Notes: generated by a model from the letters alone, not told the origin. DNA of 64,000 bases from an uncultured Treponema sp. (GCA_937877515.1 CALFIX010000034.1:25183-89182); one strand, 5' to 3'; positions 50,144 through 59,069 are shown, counted from the stretch's first letter. Made by a program: numbers and translations.

Positions 50144-51418
50144 TTAACGGCCATGCAAAACTTCTGCAGGACGAAGATTTAAAAGCATTCTAATGGAAGG
50201 CACAGAGCCTATCATAGTAACCGCAAAAATTAAAATTGCAACCAGAGGAATAACTGTAACCTTTATATTTATTGCACTATCAAAGACTGAATTTCCAATA
50301 ATTTGTGCAAATCCAAGGCCAGCAAAATATCCGATTACTCCACCTGCTATAGCTGTAATTATAATTTCTGTGAGAACAAGCCATGAAACAGCTGCATCTG
50401 AAGCACCAATTGCTTTCAAAAGTCCAATTTCTTTACTTCTTTCCATTACACTAGCCGTAACAAGATTGGAAATTCCTAAAGCGGAACCTATTAAACTTAA
50501 AATCGTTATCAAAAGCATTAAAAGCTGAGTTTTATTTAATATGGCACCTTCGCTTTCTGCAACCTGTCTAACAGCCTTTGCCGAAGAATTAGAAATAACT
50601 TCTTCAAGCTGGTAACAAATTGAACTTACATAAGCCGTACAATACCAGGTATCCCAATCTACGCGGTTTAAGCTGTCTGGATCTTGTGCTGCACGGCGAG
50701 CTAAATCGTTATCAGGTGTAGTTAATGCACTTACTTCTATGCTGGAAACAAGACCTTCTTTACCTAAAAGTTTTTGTGCACTAGAAAGATTTACATAAAG
50801 ATAGTCATCTTCTTCACCGCCTGCATCAAAAAGACTTCGTACTGTAAAAACTTTTTCTGACTTTCCATTTTTTAATGTAACTGTGTCTCCAACTTTTTTA
50901 CCATACTTTTCTGCATAGCTCTTGCTTACCATAATGCCATCTTCATCATCATCACTAAGCCAGGAAGCATAAACAGTCCACCACTTTTTCATACTTTCCA
51001 TACCGGTATCTAGTTCTTCACCAGTAGGGAGAGCCATGTGGTGTGAATACCAGGTACCAACAAGATGTGTATTCTCTCTACCATCTGCCTCTACATTTGC
51101 TTCTAAAAATGGAGAAAAATCAACAATATTAAAAGCCCAGAAGATAGTCTTTATTTTTCCAAGCTCGCTTTCCTTCAGATACTGCGAGGGGCTTAAATCT
51201 TCTATGCCATACATGTCACCTAAAAGGGAAGCTGTCTGTGGAACAACACGAATATTTGCTCCGTAAGTTTTTAACTCCTGGTTTACTTTGTCACCAACGT
51301 CAAACATTACATTTAACATTGCTGTTGCAAGGCTTGCCCCTAGTGCAATAGTAAATGCTATCATAAGCATTTTTTTCCATTGTCTAACTAATGCATGAAT
51401 TACCATTCTAAAAAACAT
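50144..51418 (-). CDS. FtsX/MacB-type ABC permease (first copy)
   Basis: The 424-residue protein starts MFFRMVIHALVRQWKKML, has one N-terminal helix, a periplasmic domain of about 240 residues and three C-terminal helices with KEIGLLKAIGASDAAVSWLVLTE. The frame opens at 51466, but that would overlap the upstream gene. The ATG at 51418 has CGGAG at good spacing and follows that gene's stop by 10 nt. It is part of the iron locus. Confidence 0.86.
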   Translation of the reverse strand: MFFRMVIHALVRQWKKMLMIAFTIALGASLATAMLNVMFDVGDKVNQELKTYGANIRVVPQTASLLGDMYGIEDLSPSQYLKESELGKIKTIFWAFNIVDFSPFLEANVEADGRENTHLVGTWYSHHMALPTGEELDTGMESMKKWWTVYASWLSDDDEDGIMVSKSYAEKYGKKVGDTVTLKNGKSEKVFTVRSLFDAGGEEDDYLYVNLSSAQKLLGKEGLVSSIEVSALTTPDNDLARRAAQDPDSLNRVDWDTWYCTAYVSSICYQLEEVISNSSAKAVRQVAESEGAILNKTQLLMLLITILSLIGSALGISNLVTASVMERSKEIGLLKAIGASDAAVSWLVLTEIIITAIAGGVIGYFAGLGFAQIIGNSVFDSAINIKVTVIPLVAILIFAVTMIGSVPSIRMLLNLRPAEVLHGR

Positions 51419-51428
51419 ATTCGCTCCG

Positions 51429-52703
51429 TTAATTTTTAAACCTATGAGCTTCTTTTTCAAGGTCATCAGTCATAATAACAATTCCACCATCTTCTATAAA
51501 AGAATAAAGAGGAACAGGATTACATCCCCCCTTTAAGCCAATAGTACTTTTATTCATAACAACATCGCATCTATTACAGACAATTTCATCTTTACGTTCA
51601 TAATAACCAACGTCACCACAAACATCACAGGCATCAAAACCGACACCAAAAGATGACCCCTGCTTCTGAACAATTATAAATCTTATTCCCTTTCCAGCTT
51701 CATTTGTCCAGGTAAAGCGATGCAAATGTCCGTCACTCACCTGCTCCAATGGAATAAAAATTCTATTTCCTTCAATTTCAAAATCTTCAGAAGGAGAAAG
51801 TTCTACAACTTTGTTTGCAAGTTTTTTAATAGAAGTCATATCAATAAAAACAAAAATACCAACGCACAGAGCAAAAAAAGCCCAGCGCCTGTTATTACGA
51901 CTAAATGCTTTTAACTTACGATGTTCAGCAGAGTTTTCATACTCTCCATGAATCTTTGTATAATAAGCAAAAAATAAAACTGCAATAATTAAGAGTAAAA
52001 AGATAGCAATAAAGAATACAACATTTTCTGCCTGTATAAGCTCTGGAAGTTTTTTTCTTAAGCCATTTGGAATTTTTATTTTTCGGCGGTAGTAAGAGTT
52101 TATTATGCCAATAATGTTTACAAAATAAATAAAACCACCTGCCAGATACATTGCAGTAAAGCTAAGAGCATTTACTTTTTCACTAGAAGAAGTAAGAATT
52201 TTGTAAACTGCAAGACATGCAAAATAACATGCTAATAGTCCCAAAAGATACCCTGTACATTTAAAGAGGAACATTGTACTAAAATACGTATCATACATTC
52301 CAACAAAATGAAAAGGTAACTCATAAATAACAGGTACCTTAAAAAGCATAAGGCATGCTACATAAAGCACACCTGCTACAGTGTAAATTATTTTTATTAC
52401 AAAAATGGATTTTGTTTTTTCATTCCACTTTCCATTAAAAAGCCATGAAAATACAATGTAAACTAATCCGAATATAAACGACGCACACAAAAGATAAATA
52501 TTATTTATCTGATTATATTTTATAAAACGATGATGCCTTAAAAAAGAAACTAAAACCACAACAAAAAACATTCCGCACAGTCCTCTCCAAAACCATGTGC
52601 GCATTTTTTCTGAATTTGTCCTAATACTCTGAGCAGATACAATGCCCAAAAATACAAACGGAATAAATAAAGCTTGTACTACTTCAAATAAATTCTTTGC
52701 CAT
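51429..52703 (-). CDS. Membrane protein with C-terminal DUF2318 domain
   Basis: The 424-residue protein has about eight to nine membrane helices and a C-terminal extracytoplasmic DUF2318 domain with the cysteine pairs CDVCGDVGYY and CNRCDVVMNK (metal or Fe-S binding) and GGCNPVPL. It is the homologue of the DUF2318 protein in P19 iron-uptake loci and may take part in iron reduction or electron transfer. The frame opens at 52754, but the ATG at 52703 starts the first helix (MAKNLFEV). A hairpin at 52723-52753 separates it from the P19 gene. Confidence 0.87.
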   Translation of the reverse strand: MAKNLFEVVQALFIPFVFLGIVSAQSIRTNSEKMRTWFWRGLCGMFFVVVLVSFLRHHRFIKYNQINNIYLLCASFIFGLVYIVFSWLFNGKWNEKTKSIFVIKIIYTVAGVLYVACLMLFKVPVIYELPFHFVGMYDTYFSTMFLFKCTGYLLGLLACYFACLAVYKILTSSSEKVNALSFTAMYLAGGFIYFVNIIGIINSYYRRKIKIPNGLRKKLPELIQAENVVFFIAIFLLLIIAVLFFAYYTKIHGEYENSAEHRKLKAFSRNNRRWAFFALCVGIFVFIDMTSIKKLANKVVELSPSEDFEIEGNRIFIPLEQVSDGHLHRFTWTNEAGKGIRFIIVQKQGSSFGVGFDACDVCGDVGYYERKDEIVCNRCDVVMNKSTIGLKGGCNPVPLYSFIEDGGIVIMTDDLEKEAHRFKN

Positions 52704-52722
52704 ATTTCTATCATACACAAAA

Positions 52723-52753
52723 TGCCACAGCCTACAAAAAGTAGACTGTGGCA
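52723..52753 (-). terminator. Attenuating hairpin between P19 and DUF2318 genes
   Basis: TGCCACAG (52723-52730) and CTGTGGCA (52746-52753) are perfect 8-bp arms with CTAC/GTAG extending the stem; on the minus strand TTTTG follows. It probably reduces expression of the membrane components relative to P19. Confidence 0.65.
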
Positions 52754-52779
52754 AGTAAGGAGGTTAAAAAGTTTAAATA

Positions 52780-53409
52780 TTAGTTGAATTCTGGTTCAAC
52801 TTTCTTTCCGTCAAATACCCAATCCTTAAACTCTACAGTAAGAGGCTTGTCGTTTGGCCAGTAGTCCTGGAGTGTAGCACCAGGTTTTGTGTCTTCATCA
52901 GTGTGGATAAAGTAGTTATTTTCTGCTGGGCTGTGGATAATAAAGCGAGCTGTGTAAGTACCAGCCTTATTAAGATTGATGTTTGCACCGTAGTGTGGAC
53001 CGTCAGAAGCATTCATCTGCATGAAAGTTCCCTTTGTTGCAACTACACCAGAATTCTGATCAACAATTTCATAGTCAACTGTAAGACCTGGAACAAACTG
53101 GTCTACAACGAAACCAAGGTCGTTATCCATAGCTGCAATATCTGCTTCGATATGCATTGTAAAGTCAGCACCACTCTGAGTGTTTCCTTCACCACTTTTC
53201 ATATCAACAGCCTGGAAGTAAACACCATTAACAGCGAGGAATCCTGCTTCCTGTTCATCACCGATGTCGTGTTCTACGAATCCGCCTTCATCTTCTTCTT
53301 CTACTTCTGCACTAGCAGACTTAGAAACCTGAGAACCACTCTTTGAGCAGCTTACCATTGCAAATGCAAAAGCAGCACATGCAAGAACGAAAGACATTGT
53401 CTTTTTCAT
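52780..53409 (-). CDS. tpd: P19/Tp34-type periplasmic iron-binding lipoprotein
   Basis: The 209-residue lipoprotein (lipobox AMVSCSKS) has an acidic linker (EVEEEDEGGFVEHD) and a P19-type immunoglobulin-like domain. The metal-binding features are the GVYFQAVDM segment, MHIEADIAAM with conserved Met and His, and HYGANINL. It is homologous to the Treponema pallidum 34-kDa lipoprotein and to Campylobacter P19, which bind Cu/Fe or Zn and supply FTR1. It lies 38 nt after FTR1. The ATG at 53409 with AGGAG at 8-nt spacing is preferred over the TTG two codons earlier. The symbol follows the T. pallidum name. Confidence 0.88.
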   Translation of the reverse strand: MKKTMSFVLACAAFAFAMVSCSKSGSQVSKSASAEVEEEDEGGFVEHDIGDEQEAGFLAVNGVYFQAVDMKSGEGNTQSGADFTMHIEADIAAMDNDLGFVVDQFVPGLTVDYEIVDQNSGVVATKGTFMQMNASDGPHYGANINLNKAGTYTARFIIHSPAENNYFIHTDEDTKPGATLQDYWPNDKPLTVEFKDWVFDGKKVEPEFN

Positions 53410-53447
53410 AATCAAACTCCTATAAAGTTTTATTTGCCAATTTAGTT

Positions 53448-54995
53448 TTAAGCTTTTTCTTTAGATTCCTCTAAAGCAGCTTTTTTTACCTTATTTTTAT
53501 TAATTGCATTTCCTATAAAAAGACTTGCAATTACAACTACTAAAGCTATACCTTGTGCAATCAAACTTTCTGCATAAGGGTAAACTCCTAAGAGCGAAAT
53601 TGTAGGAATACCATTTATAACACGCGGTGTTATCCAACCTGCATCTACAAATTCACTTATACCGCCTCCAACAAAGGCAATAACCATTACAAACATCAAA
53701 ATAGAAGTTGCAAGGAAGAATGGTTTTAAAGGCATCTTTTTACCTGTCAAAATAATTGCCCGGTAAACAAATACCAATAGTACTGTCGCAATAATCATAC
53801 CAACTATTACAGCCCAAACAGTTCCCCCTCCGTTTGAACCCACAAACATTGCCTGATAGAATAAAATTACTTCTGCACCCTCGCGGAATACGGCTAAAAA
53901 ACAAGTAAATGCGAGGTTAAACATATTATTTTTATCTACAGAAGTAGCAACTTTACCTTTAATGTAACTAGACCATGCTTCAGAAGAAGATTTAGAAACC
54001 ATCCAGTTAGAAGTGTAGAACAGAACTGCAACAGCAATAAACATTGTTACGCCTTCTACAACTTCCTGCCCCTGACCACTTTCAAAACCAAACTTTGTTA
54101 AGCCAATAAGTATTAAAGCCATTACCACAGAAGCTGCAATTCCCCAAAGAGAGCCTCGATAAACAGGTTTTAAATCTTCTGTTCCACTCTTGCGTAGATA
54201 AGCAATAATTGCACCAACAATTAAGATAGCCTCAAAACCTTCACGAAGCAAAATCATAAGACTTGCAAAAACAGAGCCCCACCATTCACCTCTATTCTGT
54301 TTACGAGTAAGCTCTAAAGCTGTCTTAGAAATAAGAGCAGAAAGTTCTCTAATAGAATCAGCAGTCTCTGCCTTAGATTCACGATTTAAAATCATGCTCT
54401 TAGTAGCTTCATATTTTTCTGTAATAGCATTATCTTTTTTTGCACCAAGCTTCTTAAATACATTTTCCTGTAACTTACTCTTACCATAGTAGCGAGCGTA
54501 AGCCTTTCTAAACTTAGGTTCCGCTGTTACAACATGACCGTCTAAGTACATATTTGCAGCTTCTTCAAACTCTTCACTTAAAACATTTGAAAGCTCTGTC
54601 CATGACATCTCAGGAGGGTCAAGTTTTGAAGCATCTTCAAAAAGCATATCAATAAGTGTATTAACTAAGCCTTCAACTTCTTCGTAAGACTTTCCATCCC
54701 GCATGGCACCTTTTATACGGCTAAACTGAACTTCTACATTGCCAGCACGGCTACCACCAATACGACTTTGTGTATTGCGTTCAAAACCGTCAACTTCATA
54801 GTGACCAAAATAAGCGTCATTGACACGCTCATAAGAAGCATTTGAGTCCCCAGTACTATAGATAGAAAGCGAATCTAATAAAATAGTCTGCATTTCAGTA
54901 GCAACAAATTTCCAACTTTTATCAGCTGCAAAAAGTGCAAACACAGAACAAATCGATAAAACTAAAATTAAAATATATTTCTTAAAACTTCGCAT
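53448..54995 (-). CDS. FTR1-family iron permease with N-terminal periplasmic domain
   Basis: The 515-residue protein has a signal peptide (ending ALFAADKS), an extracytoplasmic helical domain (about 25-235) and a seven-helix FTR1 domain with two REGxE iron-binding motifs, R251EGFE and R371EGAE. FTR1 permeases import iron across the inner membrane together with P19. It is the first gene of the minus-strand iron operon, with AAAGG before the ATG. Two TTAG-N6-CTAA-like repeats lie just upstream, so metal-responsive control is likely. Confidence 0.92.
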   Translation of the reverse strand: MRSFKKYILILVLSICSVFALFAADKSWKFVATEMQTILLDSLSIYSTGDSNASYERVNDAYFGHYEVDGFERNTQSRIGGSRAGNVEVQFSRIKGAMRDGKSYEEVEGLVNTLIDMLFEDASKLDPPEMSWTELSNVLSEEFEEAANMYLDGHVVTAEPKFRKAYARYYGKSKLQENVFKKLGAKKDNAITEKYEATKSMILNRESKAETADSIRELSALISKTALELTRKQNRGEWWGSVFASLMILLREGFEAILIVGAIIAYLRKSGTEDLKPVYRGSLWGIAASVVMALILIGLTKFGFESGQGQEVVEGVTMFIAVAVLFYTSNWMVSKSSSEAWSSYIKGKVATSVDKNNMFNLAFTCFLAVFREGAEVILFYQAMFVGSNGGGTVWAVIVGMIIATVLLVFVYRAIILTGKKMPLKPFFLATSILMFVMVIAFVGGGISEFVDAGWITPRVINGIPTISLLGVYPYAESLIAQGIALVVVIASLFIGNAINKNKVKKAALEESKEKA

Positions 54996-55035
54996 AAGTT
55001 AGCCTTTGCTTAGTTAAGTTAGCACAAACTAATTT
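54996..55035. promoter_or_regulatory. Tandem TTAG-N6-CTAA operators upstream of FTR1
   Basis: AAGTTAG-N6-CTTAGTT (54996-55015, imperfect) and AAGTTAG-N6-CTAATTT (55016-55035, full core) stand directly upstream of the FTR1 ATG. The latter is nearly identical to the flavodoxin operator at 32143-32162. Confidence 0.65.
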
Positions 55036-55092
55036 TTTATACAAGAGAATTTTTAGATTTTTTTAGCTAAAATTTTACTTTTTTTTCTTTTG

Positions 55093-55121
55093 TTGACATT
55101 TTCATACGTTATCGATAGATT
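55093..55121 (+). promoter_or_regulatory. Promoter of the DUF4418-permease-ATPase operon
   Basis: TTGACA (55093-55098), a 17-nt spacer and TAGATT (55116-55121). Predicted start near 55128, next to the operator at 55129-55142. Confidence 0.6.
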
Positions 55122-55128
55122 ATGCCCA

Positions 55129-55142
55129 TTAGCTTATGCTAA
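55129..55142. promoter_or_regulatory. TTAGC-N4-GCTAA operator
   Basis: TTAGCTTATGCTAA is a perfect palindrome of 5-bp arms at the predicted transcription start of the plus-strand operon. It shares the core with the FTR1, flavodoxin and 20.7-kb sites. Confidence 0.65.
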
Positions 55143-55170
55143 CAAACTTTATATGATAAGGAGTTTATTC

Positions 55171-55575
55171 ATGAAAAAAACATTTAGAGCAAGCGATTTT
55201 ATACTTCTCGCACTAACACTTTTATTGTCACTAGGGACAGCTTTTTTATTCCATCCTTGTTCACACACAAAGCCTGACGGAACATGGATGATGTGTCATT
55301 ATGCAGCAATAATTATTATTGCTCTTGGAACTGTAATGAGTGTTTTAAGTTTAGTCCGTGTTTTTATTGCAGACAACAAAATAAAGGCAGGCGTTAGTCT
55401 TTCCTTTATTCCTCTTTCTATTTTGACATTTCTTGTTCCAAAAATTCTTATTCCTCTTTGCGGAAACTTAGAAATGAGATGTCATACAATAATGAGACCT
55501 GCTGTATGTATTAATGCAGCTGTAATTTTAATTTGTGCCGTATTAGACTTCATTCAACTTGTAAGACAAAAATGA
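55171..55575 (+). CDS. DUF4418 membrane protein
   Basis: The 134-residue protein has four predicted helices and the DUF4418 blocks FHPCSHTKPDGTWMMCHYAA and CGNLEMRCHTIMRPAVCINAA, with conserved Cys-His pairs facing outside that could bind metal or haem. Its biochemical role is unknown to me. It is the first gene of an operon with a permease (4-nt overlap) and ATPase, under an operator of the candidate metal regulon. The frame opens at 55090, but the ATG at 55171 has AAGGAG and avoids the operator. Confidence 0.82.
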   Translation: MKKTFRASDFILLALTLLLSLGTAFLFHPCSHTKPDGTWMMCHYAAIIIIALGTVMSVLSLVRVFIADNKIKAGVSLSFIPLSILTFLVPKILIPLCGNLEMRCHTIMRPAVCINAAVILICAVLDFIQLVRQK

Positions 55576-56774
55576 AATTCTCTTCACTTCCATTTTTAAA
55601 TATCACTGGCAAAAAAGGAAGAAGCTCAGCTCTCTTTATTTTTGCATTTTTACTTTCATTTTCCATTTTTGGAGGAACTCTTTTATTTACAAGCCTTCAA
55701 AACGGACTTAAAAGTTTAGAAGCTCGTCTTGGTTCCGACATAATTGTAGTTCCCTATGAAGCTCGTACAAAAGTAAGTGCAGACACAATTCTAAACCAGG
55801 GTAATAGAACATACTTTTACATGCCTAGTGCAAACCTAGAAAAGGTAAAACAAATAGAAGGTATAGAAAAAGTTTCTCCACAAATTTACATATGCTCAAT
55901 GAATGCAGGTTGTTGCTCAGTTTCGTTACAACTTATAGGCTTTGATCCAAAAACTGATTTTACCATTCAGCCTTGGGTTAGAGAAAGTTTTAAAGGCACA
56001 CTGGAAGCAGGCGACATTTTAATTGGAAGCAAGGTAACACTTACCCAAAGTAGAAAACTAAAATTCTTTGGAAAAAACTGGAACATAGCAGCTCAACTAG
56101 AAGAAACAGGAACAGGCTTAGATAACGCAGTCTTTGCAAATATGGAAACTATAAACCTATTAATCAAAGCTGCAGAAGAATTGAACTTTACGTTTACAGA
56201 CAAATCTTATTCAAACAAAATGATTTCTACAATCATGGTAAAAGTAGAAGAAGGGTACAGCATAGATAACATAGCAAGCCAAATTCAAAGAAAAGTACGT
56301 GGAACTCAAGCTGTAAAAACAAAAAGCATGACAAGTGGCATTGCAGAAAGCCTTTCAAATATCTCTAAAATTGTTGCCTTACTTTCTATAATTGTTTGGA
56401 TTTTATGTCTTATAATTTTAATAGTCGTTTCAACAATGATTATAGGAGAACGTAAAAAGGAATTTGCCGTTTTACGTGTTATTGGTTCAAGCCAGAAAAA
56501 ATTATCCTTACTTGTAATGACAGAATCAATTATCATAAATGCACTAGGAGGTCTTTCAGGTCTTATAGTAGCAAGCTTATGTATAATTCCATTCCACACT
56601 GCAATTAAAGACGCTCTTTCTCTACCATTCTTACTTCCTGGAATTTTTAACATAACTATTTATGCACTGTTCACACTTATACTTTCAATTTTATGCGGTT
56701 GCATAGCCTCTAGCTACGGAGCATATAAAATTTCTAAAGTAGACACAGGCGTAATATTAAGAGAGGGAAACTAA
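55572..56774 (+). CDS. FtsX/MacB-type ABC permease of the divergent arm
   Basis: The 400-residue protein has an N-terminal helix, a large extracytoplasmic domain (about 45-270) and three C-terminal helices with KEFAVLRVIGSSQKKLSLLVMTE. It is distantly similar to the two permeases of the opposite operon. It overlaps DUF4418 by 4 nt (ATGA) and the ATPase gene by one base. Likely partner of the following ATPase. Substrate unknown; control with iron genes suggests a metal-related role. Confidence 0.85.
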   Translation: MKFSSLPFLNITGKKGRSSALFIFAFLLSFSIFGGTLLFTSLQNGLKSLEARLGSDIIVVPYEARTKVSADTILNQGNRTYFYMPSANLEKVKQIEGIEKVSPQIYICSMNAGCCSVSLQLIGFDPKTDFTIQPWVRESFKGTLEAGDILIGSKVTLTQSRKLKFFGKNWNIAAQLEETGTGLDNAVFANMETINLLIKAAEELNFTFTDKSYSNKMISTIMVKVEEGYSIDNIASQIQRKVRGTQAVKTKSMTSGIAESLSNISKIVALLSIIVWILCLIILIVVSTMIIGERKKEFAVLRVIGSSQKKLSLLVMTESIIINALGGLSGLIVASLCIIPFHTAIKDALSLPFLLPGIFNITIYALFTLILSILCGCIASSYGAYKISKVDTGVILREGN

Positions 56775-57448
56775 TGTTAGAAGCAAAAGAAATAAGCAAG
56801 AAATATTTTAGGCCTTCAAAAAACAAAAGTCACATTACAGCAGTAGAAACTTTGGACTTTACACTAGAAGAAGGAAAACTTACAGAAATTACAGGTAGAA
56901 GCGGTAGTGGAAAAAGCACCCTTCTTTACATCATGGCAGGGCTTTTAAAACCAGACTCTGGAACAGTAAAACTAGACGGCAAAGATTTATACTCACTTGA
57001 CGACAAAAACCTTTCTCTTTTGCGCAATAAAAACTTTGGCATTATTCCTCAAGGACAAACAGGACTTTTTGCTCTTACAGTGCTACAAAATGTACTTTCA
57101 CCTGCAATGTTATACGGAGACACAAAAGAGTATGAAAGCAGAGCAGAGTTTCTCTTAGATAAAGTCGGAATCTTAGATTTAAAGGATTCAAAAATGGCAG
57201 AACTTTCTGGTGGAGAGATGCGCCGCATGGCAATTGCAAGAGCATTACTTTTAAAACCAAAAGTAATTTTTGCAGACGAGCCAACTGATGACTTAGACAA
57301 CGAAAACACAAAGTCTGTCCTCTCACTTTTAAAAGACTGTACAAAAGAGGAAGCTTCAGTTCTTCTTGTAACACATGAAGCAGAGGCTGCAAAATACGCC
57401 GACACTCTCTACAGAATGGAAAAGGGAACTTTAAGTCGTATATCCTAA
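56774..57448 (+). CDS. ABC transporter ATP-binding protein of the divergent arm
   Basis: The 224-residue LolD-like ATPase has Walker A GRSGSGKSTLLY, signature LSGGEMRRMAIARALLL, Walker B VIFADEPTDDLD and switch His in LVTHEAEA. It should energise the permease encoded just before it. GTP/ATP specificity and cargo are not readable. It ends 20 nt from the convergent MgtC-like gene without a clear terminator. Confidence 0.88.
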   Translation: MLEAKEISKKYFRPSKNKSHITAVETLDFTLEEGKLTEITGRSGSGKSTLLYIMAGLLKPDSGTVKLDGKDLYSLDDKNLSLLRNKNFGIIPQGQTGLFALTVLQNVLSPAMLYGDTKEYESRAEFLLDKVGILDLKDSKMAELSGGEMRRMAIARALLLKPKVIFADEPTDDLDNENTKSVLSLLKDCTKEEASVLLVTHEAEAAKYADTLYRMEKGTLSRIS

Positions 57449-57467
57449 TTATCAATATTAGACTTAA

Positions 57468-58169
57468 TCAATCTGTAATAGAAAATTCACTTAAAGTACC
57501 GCTTACCTTTAAGCGTTCTATTAAAAGCGGTAAATCTTCTTCCTGTGGAGTTTTTACCAAAAAGCGTAATATGGTCTGACGAGTAGAAAGAACTTGGCTC
57601 ATATTTATATCAGATACAATCATTCCCGAGTCTTCTAAAATTTTCTTTACCTGTCCAATATTTACAGCTTCATTTTCATAGACAAGATGTAAGGTCTTAT
57701 TTTTACCGGCAGGGAAAAACTTTTCTTCTACCTTTTCTAACACAACCAGAGAAATCATTGCAACTATTAAAACAAGTGCAGCCTGAATATAAAGGCCATC
57801 ACCTATTGCAAGTCCTAAAGCAGATGAAGTCCAAATGATTGCAGCAGAAGTAAGACCTTTTATGTTTAAGCCTTGCTTTATAATGGCACCACCGCCCACA
57901 AAACCTATACCGCTTACAACGCCTGCAACTATACGGGTAGGATCACCTCCTGAGTAGCCTCGCCGGTTACCTTGCTCTGCCATGTAATAAGAAAGTATAG
58001 ACAATAAAGCAGAAGAAACTGCAATAAGAATAAGAGTACGGGTTCCAACAGCCTGATTACGGGTTTTTCTTTCTAAACCAAGAATAAAACCGCATACAAC
58101 GCTTGCAAAAATTTTTATTATGCACTCTAAAACAAAAAGCCAATCCACAGCAATAGGAAAATCACTCAT
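57468..58169 (-). CDS. MgtC/SapB-family membrane protein
   Basis: A 233-residue protein with about four to five N-terminal helices and MgtC signatures (KIFASVVCGFILGLERKTRNQAVGTRTL; RIVAGVVSGIGFVGGGAII). A soluble ACT-like C-terminal domain follows (about 150-233, VYENEAVNIGQVKKILEDSG). MgtC proteins help survival at low Mg2+ and in hosts, in part by modulating ATP synthase or K+ transport. It starts 1 nt after the upstream gene's stop. No Mg2+ leader was recognised. Confidence 0.87.
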   Translation of the reverse strand: MSDFPIAVDWLFVLECIIKIFASVVCGFILGLERKTRNQAVGTRTLILIAVSSALLSILSYYMAEQGNRRGYSGGDPTRIVAGVVSGIGFVGGGAIIKQGLNIKGLTSAAIIWTSSALGLAIGDGLYIQAALVLIVAMISLVVLEKVEEKFFPAGKNKTLHLVYENEAVNIGQVKKILEDSGMIVSDINMSQVLSTRQTILRFLVKTPQEEDLPLLIERLKVSGTLSEFSITD

Positions 58170-58170
58170 A

Positions 58171-59004
58171 TTATTTTCTCGAAAAAATTCCAGTAATTGT
58201 ATCTAAACTAAAACCCTGCGAAACATTTTTTGTTCCAGGCTTTACCCAATTAACAGATTTTTTTGCACCAATCTTTACTTTTAACTCTTCTACAGAGTCC
58301 AAATAATTTCCAAGCCACTTACCAAGTGCCTCATCAGAAGAACATGTTTCCATGGAGCTATCACCACGAACAAGCACTATATTTACATAATTCTTGTCGC
58401 CAAAGAGGGCCGCTACATTTTCTGCAAAAGTAGCAAAAGCACTTGCACTAGAAGCTACTAAAGGAGAAGCTATGCTAGACATACCATTTCTTAACAAAGG
58501 ATTCTTTAGAGCATCGGATGCACTTGGACCTTCTTTTAGTAAGAACACCAATGTACCGGGAAAAGAAGTATGTTTTTTTTCAAATCTGGAAAGAAGTTCC
58601 AGGGTAAGATACTCGTAAGATAAAATCATCTCATCTGTACCACGAGCTATTTGCTCGCTATCAAGTTTATCAGAATTAGAAGCAAACCATTCTTCATCAA
58701 AATACAAAACAGCTTCGTCTAAAGTTTCAAACACATTTTCTGTTTGAAGAATAATTGACCGAGAAGAAATTGGAGATGATTTATTCCATTCAAACACACA
58801 CATACCAGACTGAGCTTCTATTGATTTAGCCTCTTCATAAGAAGCTTGTTCTGCACGACGCTCTGCAATAGTCTTTTTTTCTTTAAAATCTATTTCTGCC
58901 TCTGGACCAGTAACTGCTACAAGTCGCCCCGTAAAAGCAAATCCATCTGCAAGTTTTTTTCCATCGGGAGAATCTTTACCCGCAATAAGAACTGTTTTCG
59001 CCAT
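58171..59004 (-). CDS. Conserved-looking cytoplasmic protein of unknown function
   Basis: The 277-residue protein starts with a Rossmann-like strand and helix (KTVLIAGKDSPDGKKLADGF) lacking a full GxGxxG motif. It is Ala, Ser and Glu rich, with predicted alternating helices and strands, and a C-terminal basic stretch (KIGAKKSVNWVKPGTKN). It may be a degenerate short-chain-dehydrogenase-like fold. I recognise no active site. It is transcribed with the MgtC-like gene from a TATAAT promoter that shares its -35 with the opposite gene, and only 8 nt separate the -10 from the ATG. Confidence 0.7.
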   Translation of the reverse strand: MAKTVLIAGKDSPDGKKLADGFAFTGRLVAVTGPEAEIDFKEKKTIAERRAEQASYEEAKSIEAQSGMCVFEWNKSSPISSRSIILQTENVFETLDEAVLYFDEEWFASNSDKLDSEQIARGTDEMILSYEYLTLELLSRFEKKHTSFPGTLVFLLKEGPSASDALKNPLLRNGMSSIASPLVASSASAFATFAENVAALFGDKNYVNIVLVRGDSSMETCSSDEALGKWLGNYLDSVEELKVKIGAKKSVNWVKPGTKNVSQGFSLDTITGIFSRK

Positions 59005-59012
59005 AGTTTTGG

Positions 59013-59062
59013 ATTATAACACACTCAGCCCTGTTTGCAAACCTAATTAAAGCTGATATACT
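59013..59062. promoter_or_regulatory. Back-to-back promoters sharing one -35 palindrome
   Basis: TTGCAA (59035-59040) is its own reverse complement. Leftward, a 16-nt spacer leads to TATAAT (59018-59013), 8 nt from the ATG at 59004. Rightward, a 16-nt spacer leads to TATACT (59057-59062), 7 nt from the ATG at 59070. The two promoters cannot be occupied at once. Confidence 0.6.
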
Positions 59063-59069
59063 CAAACGC

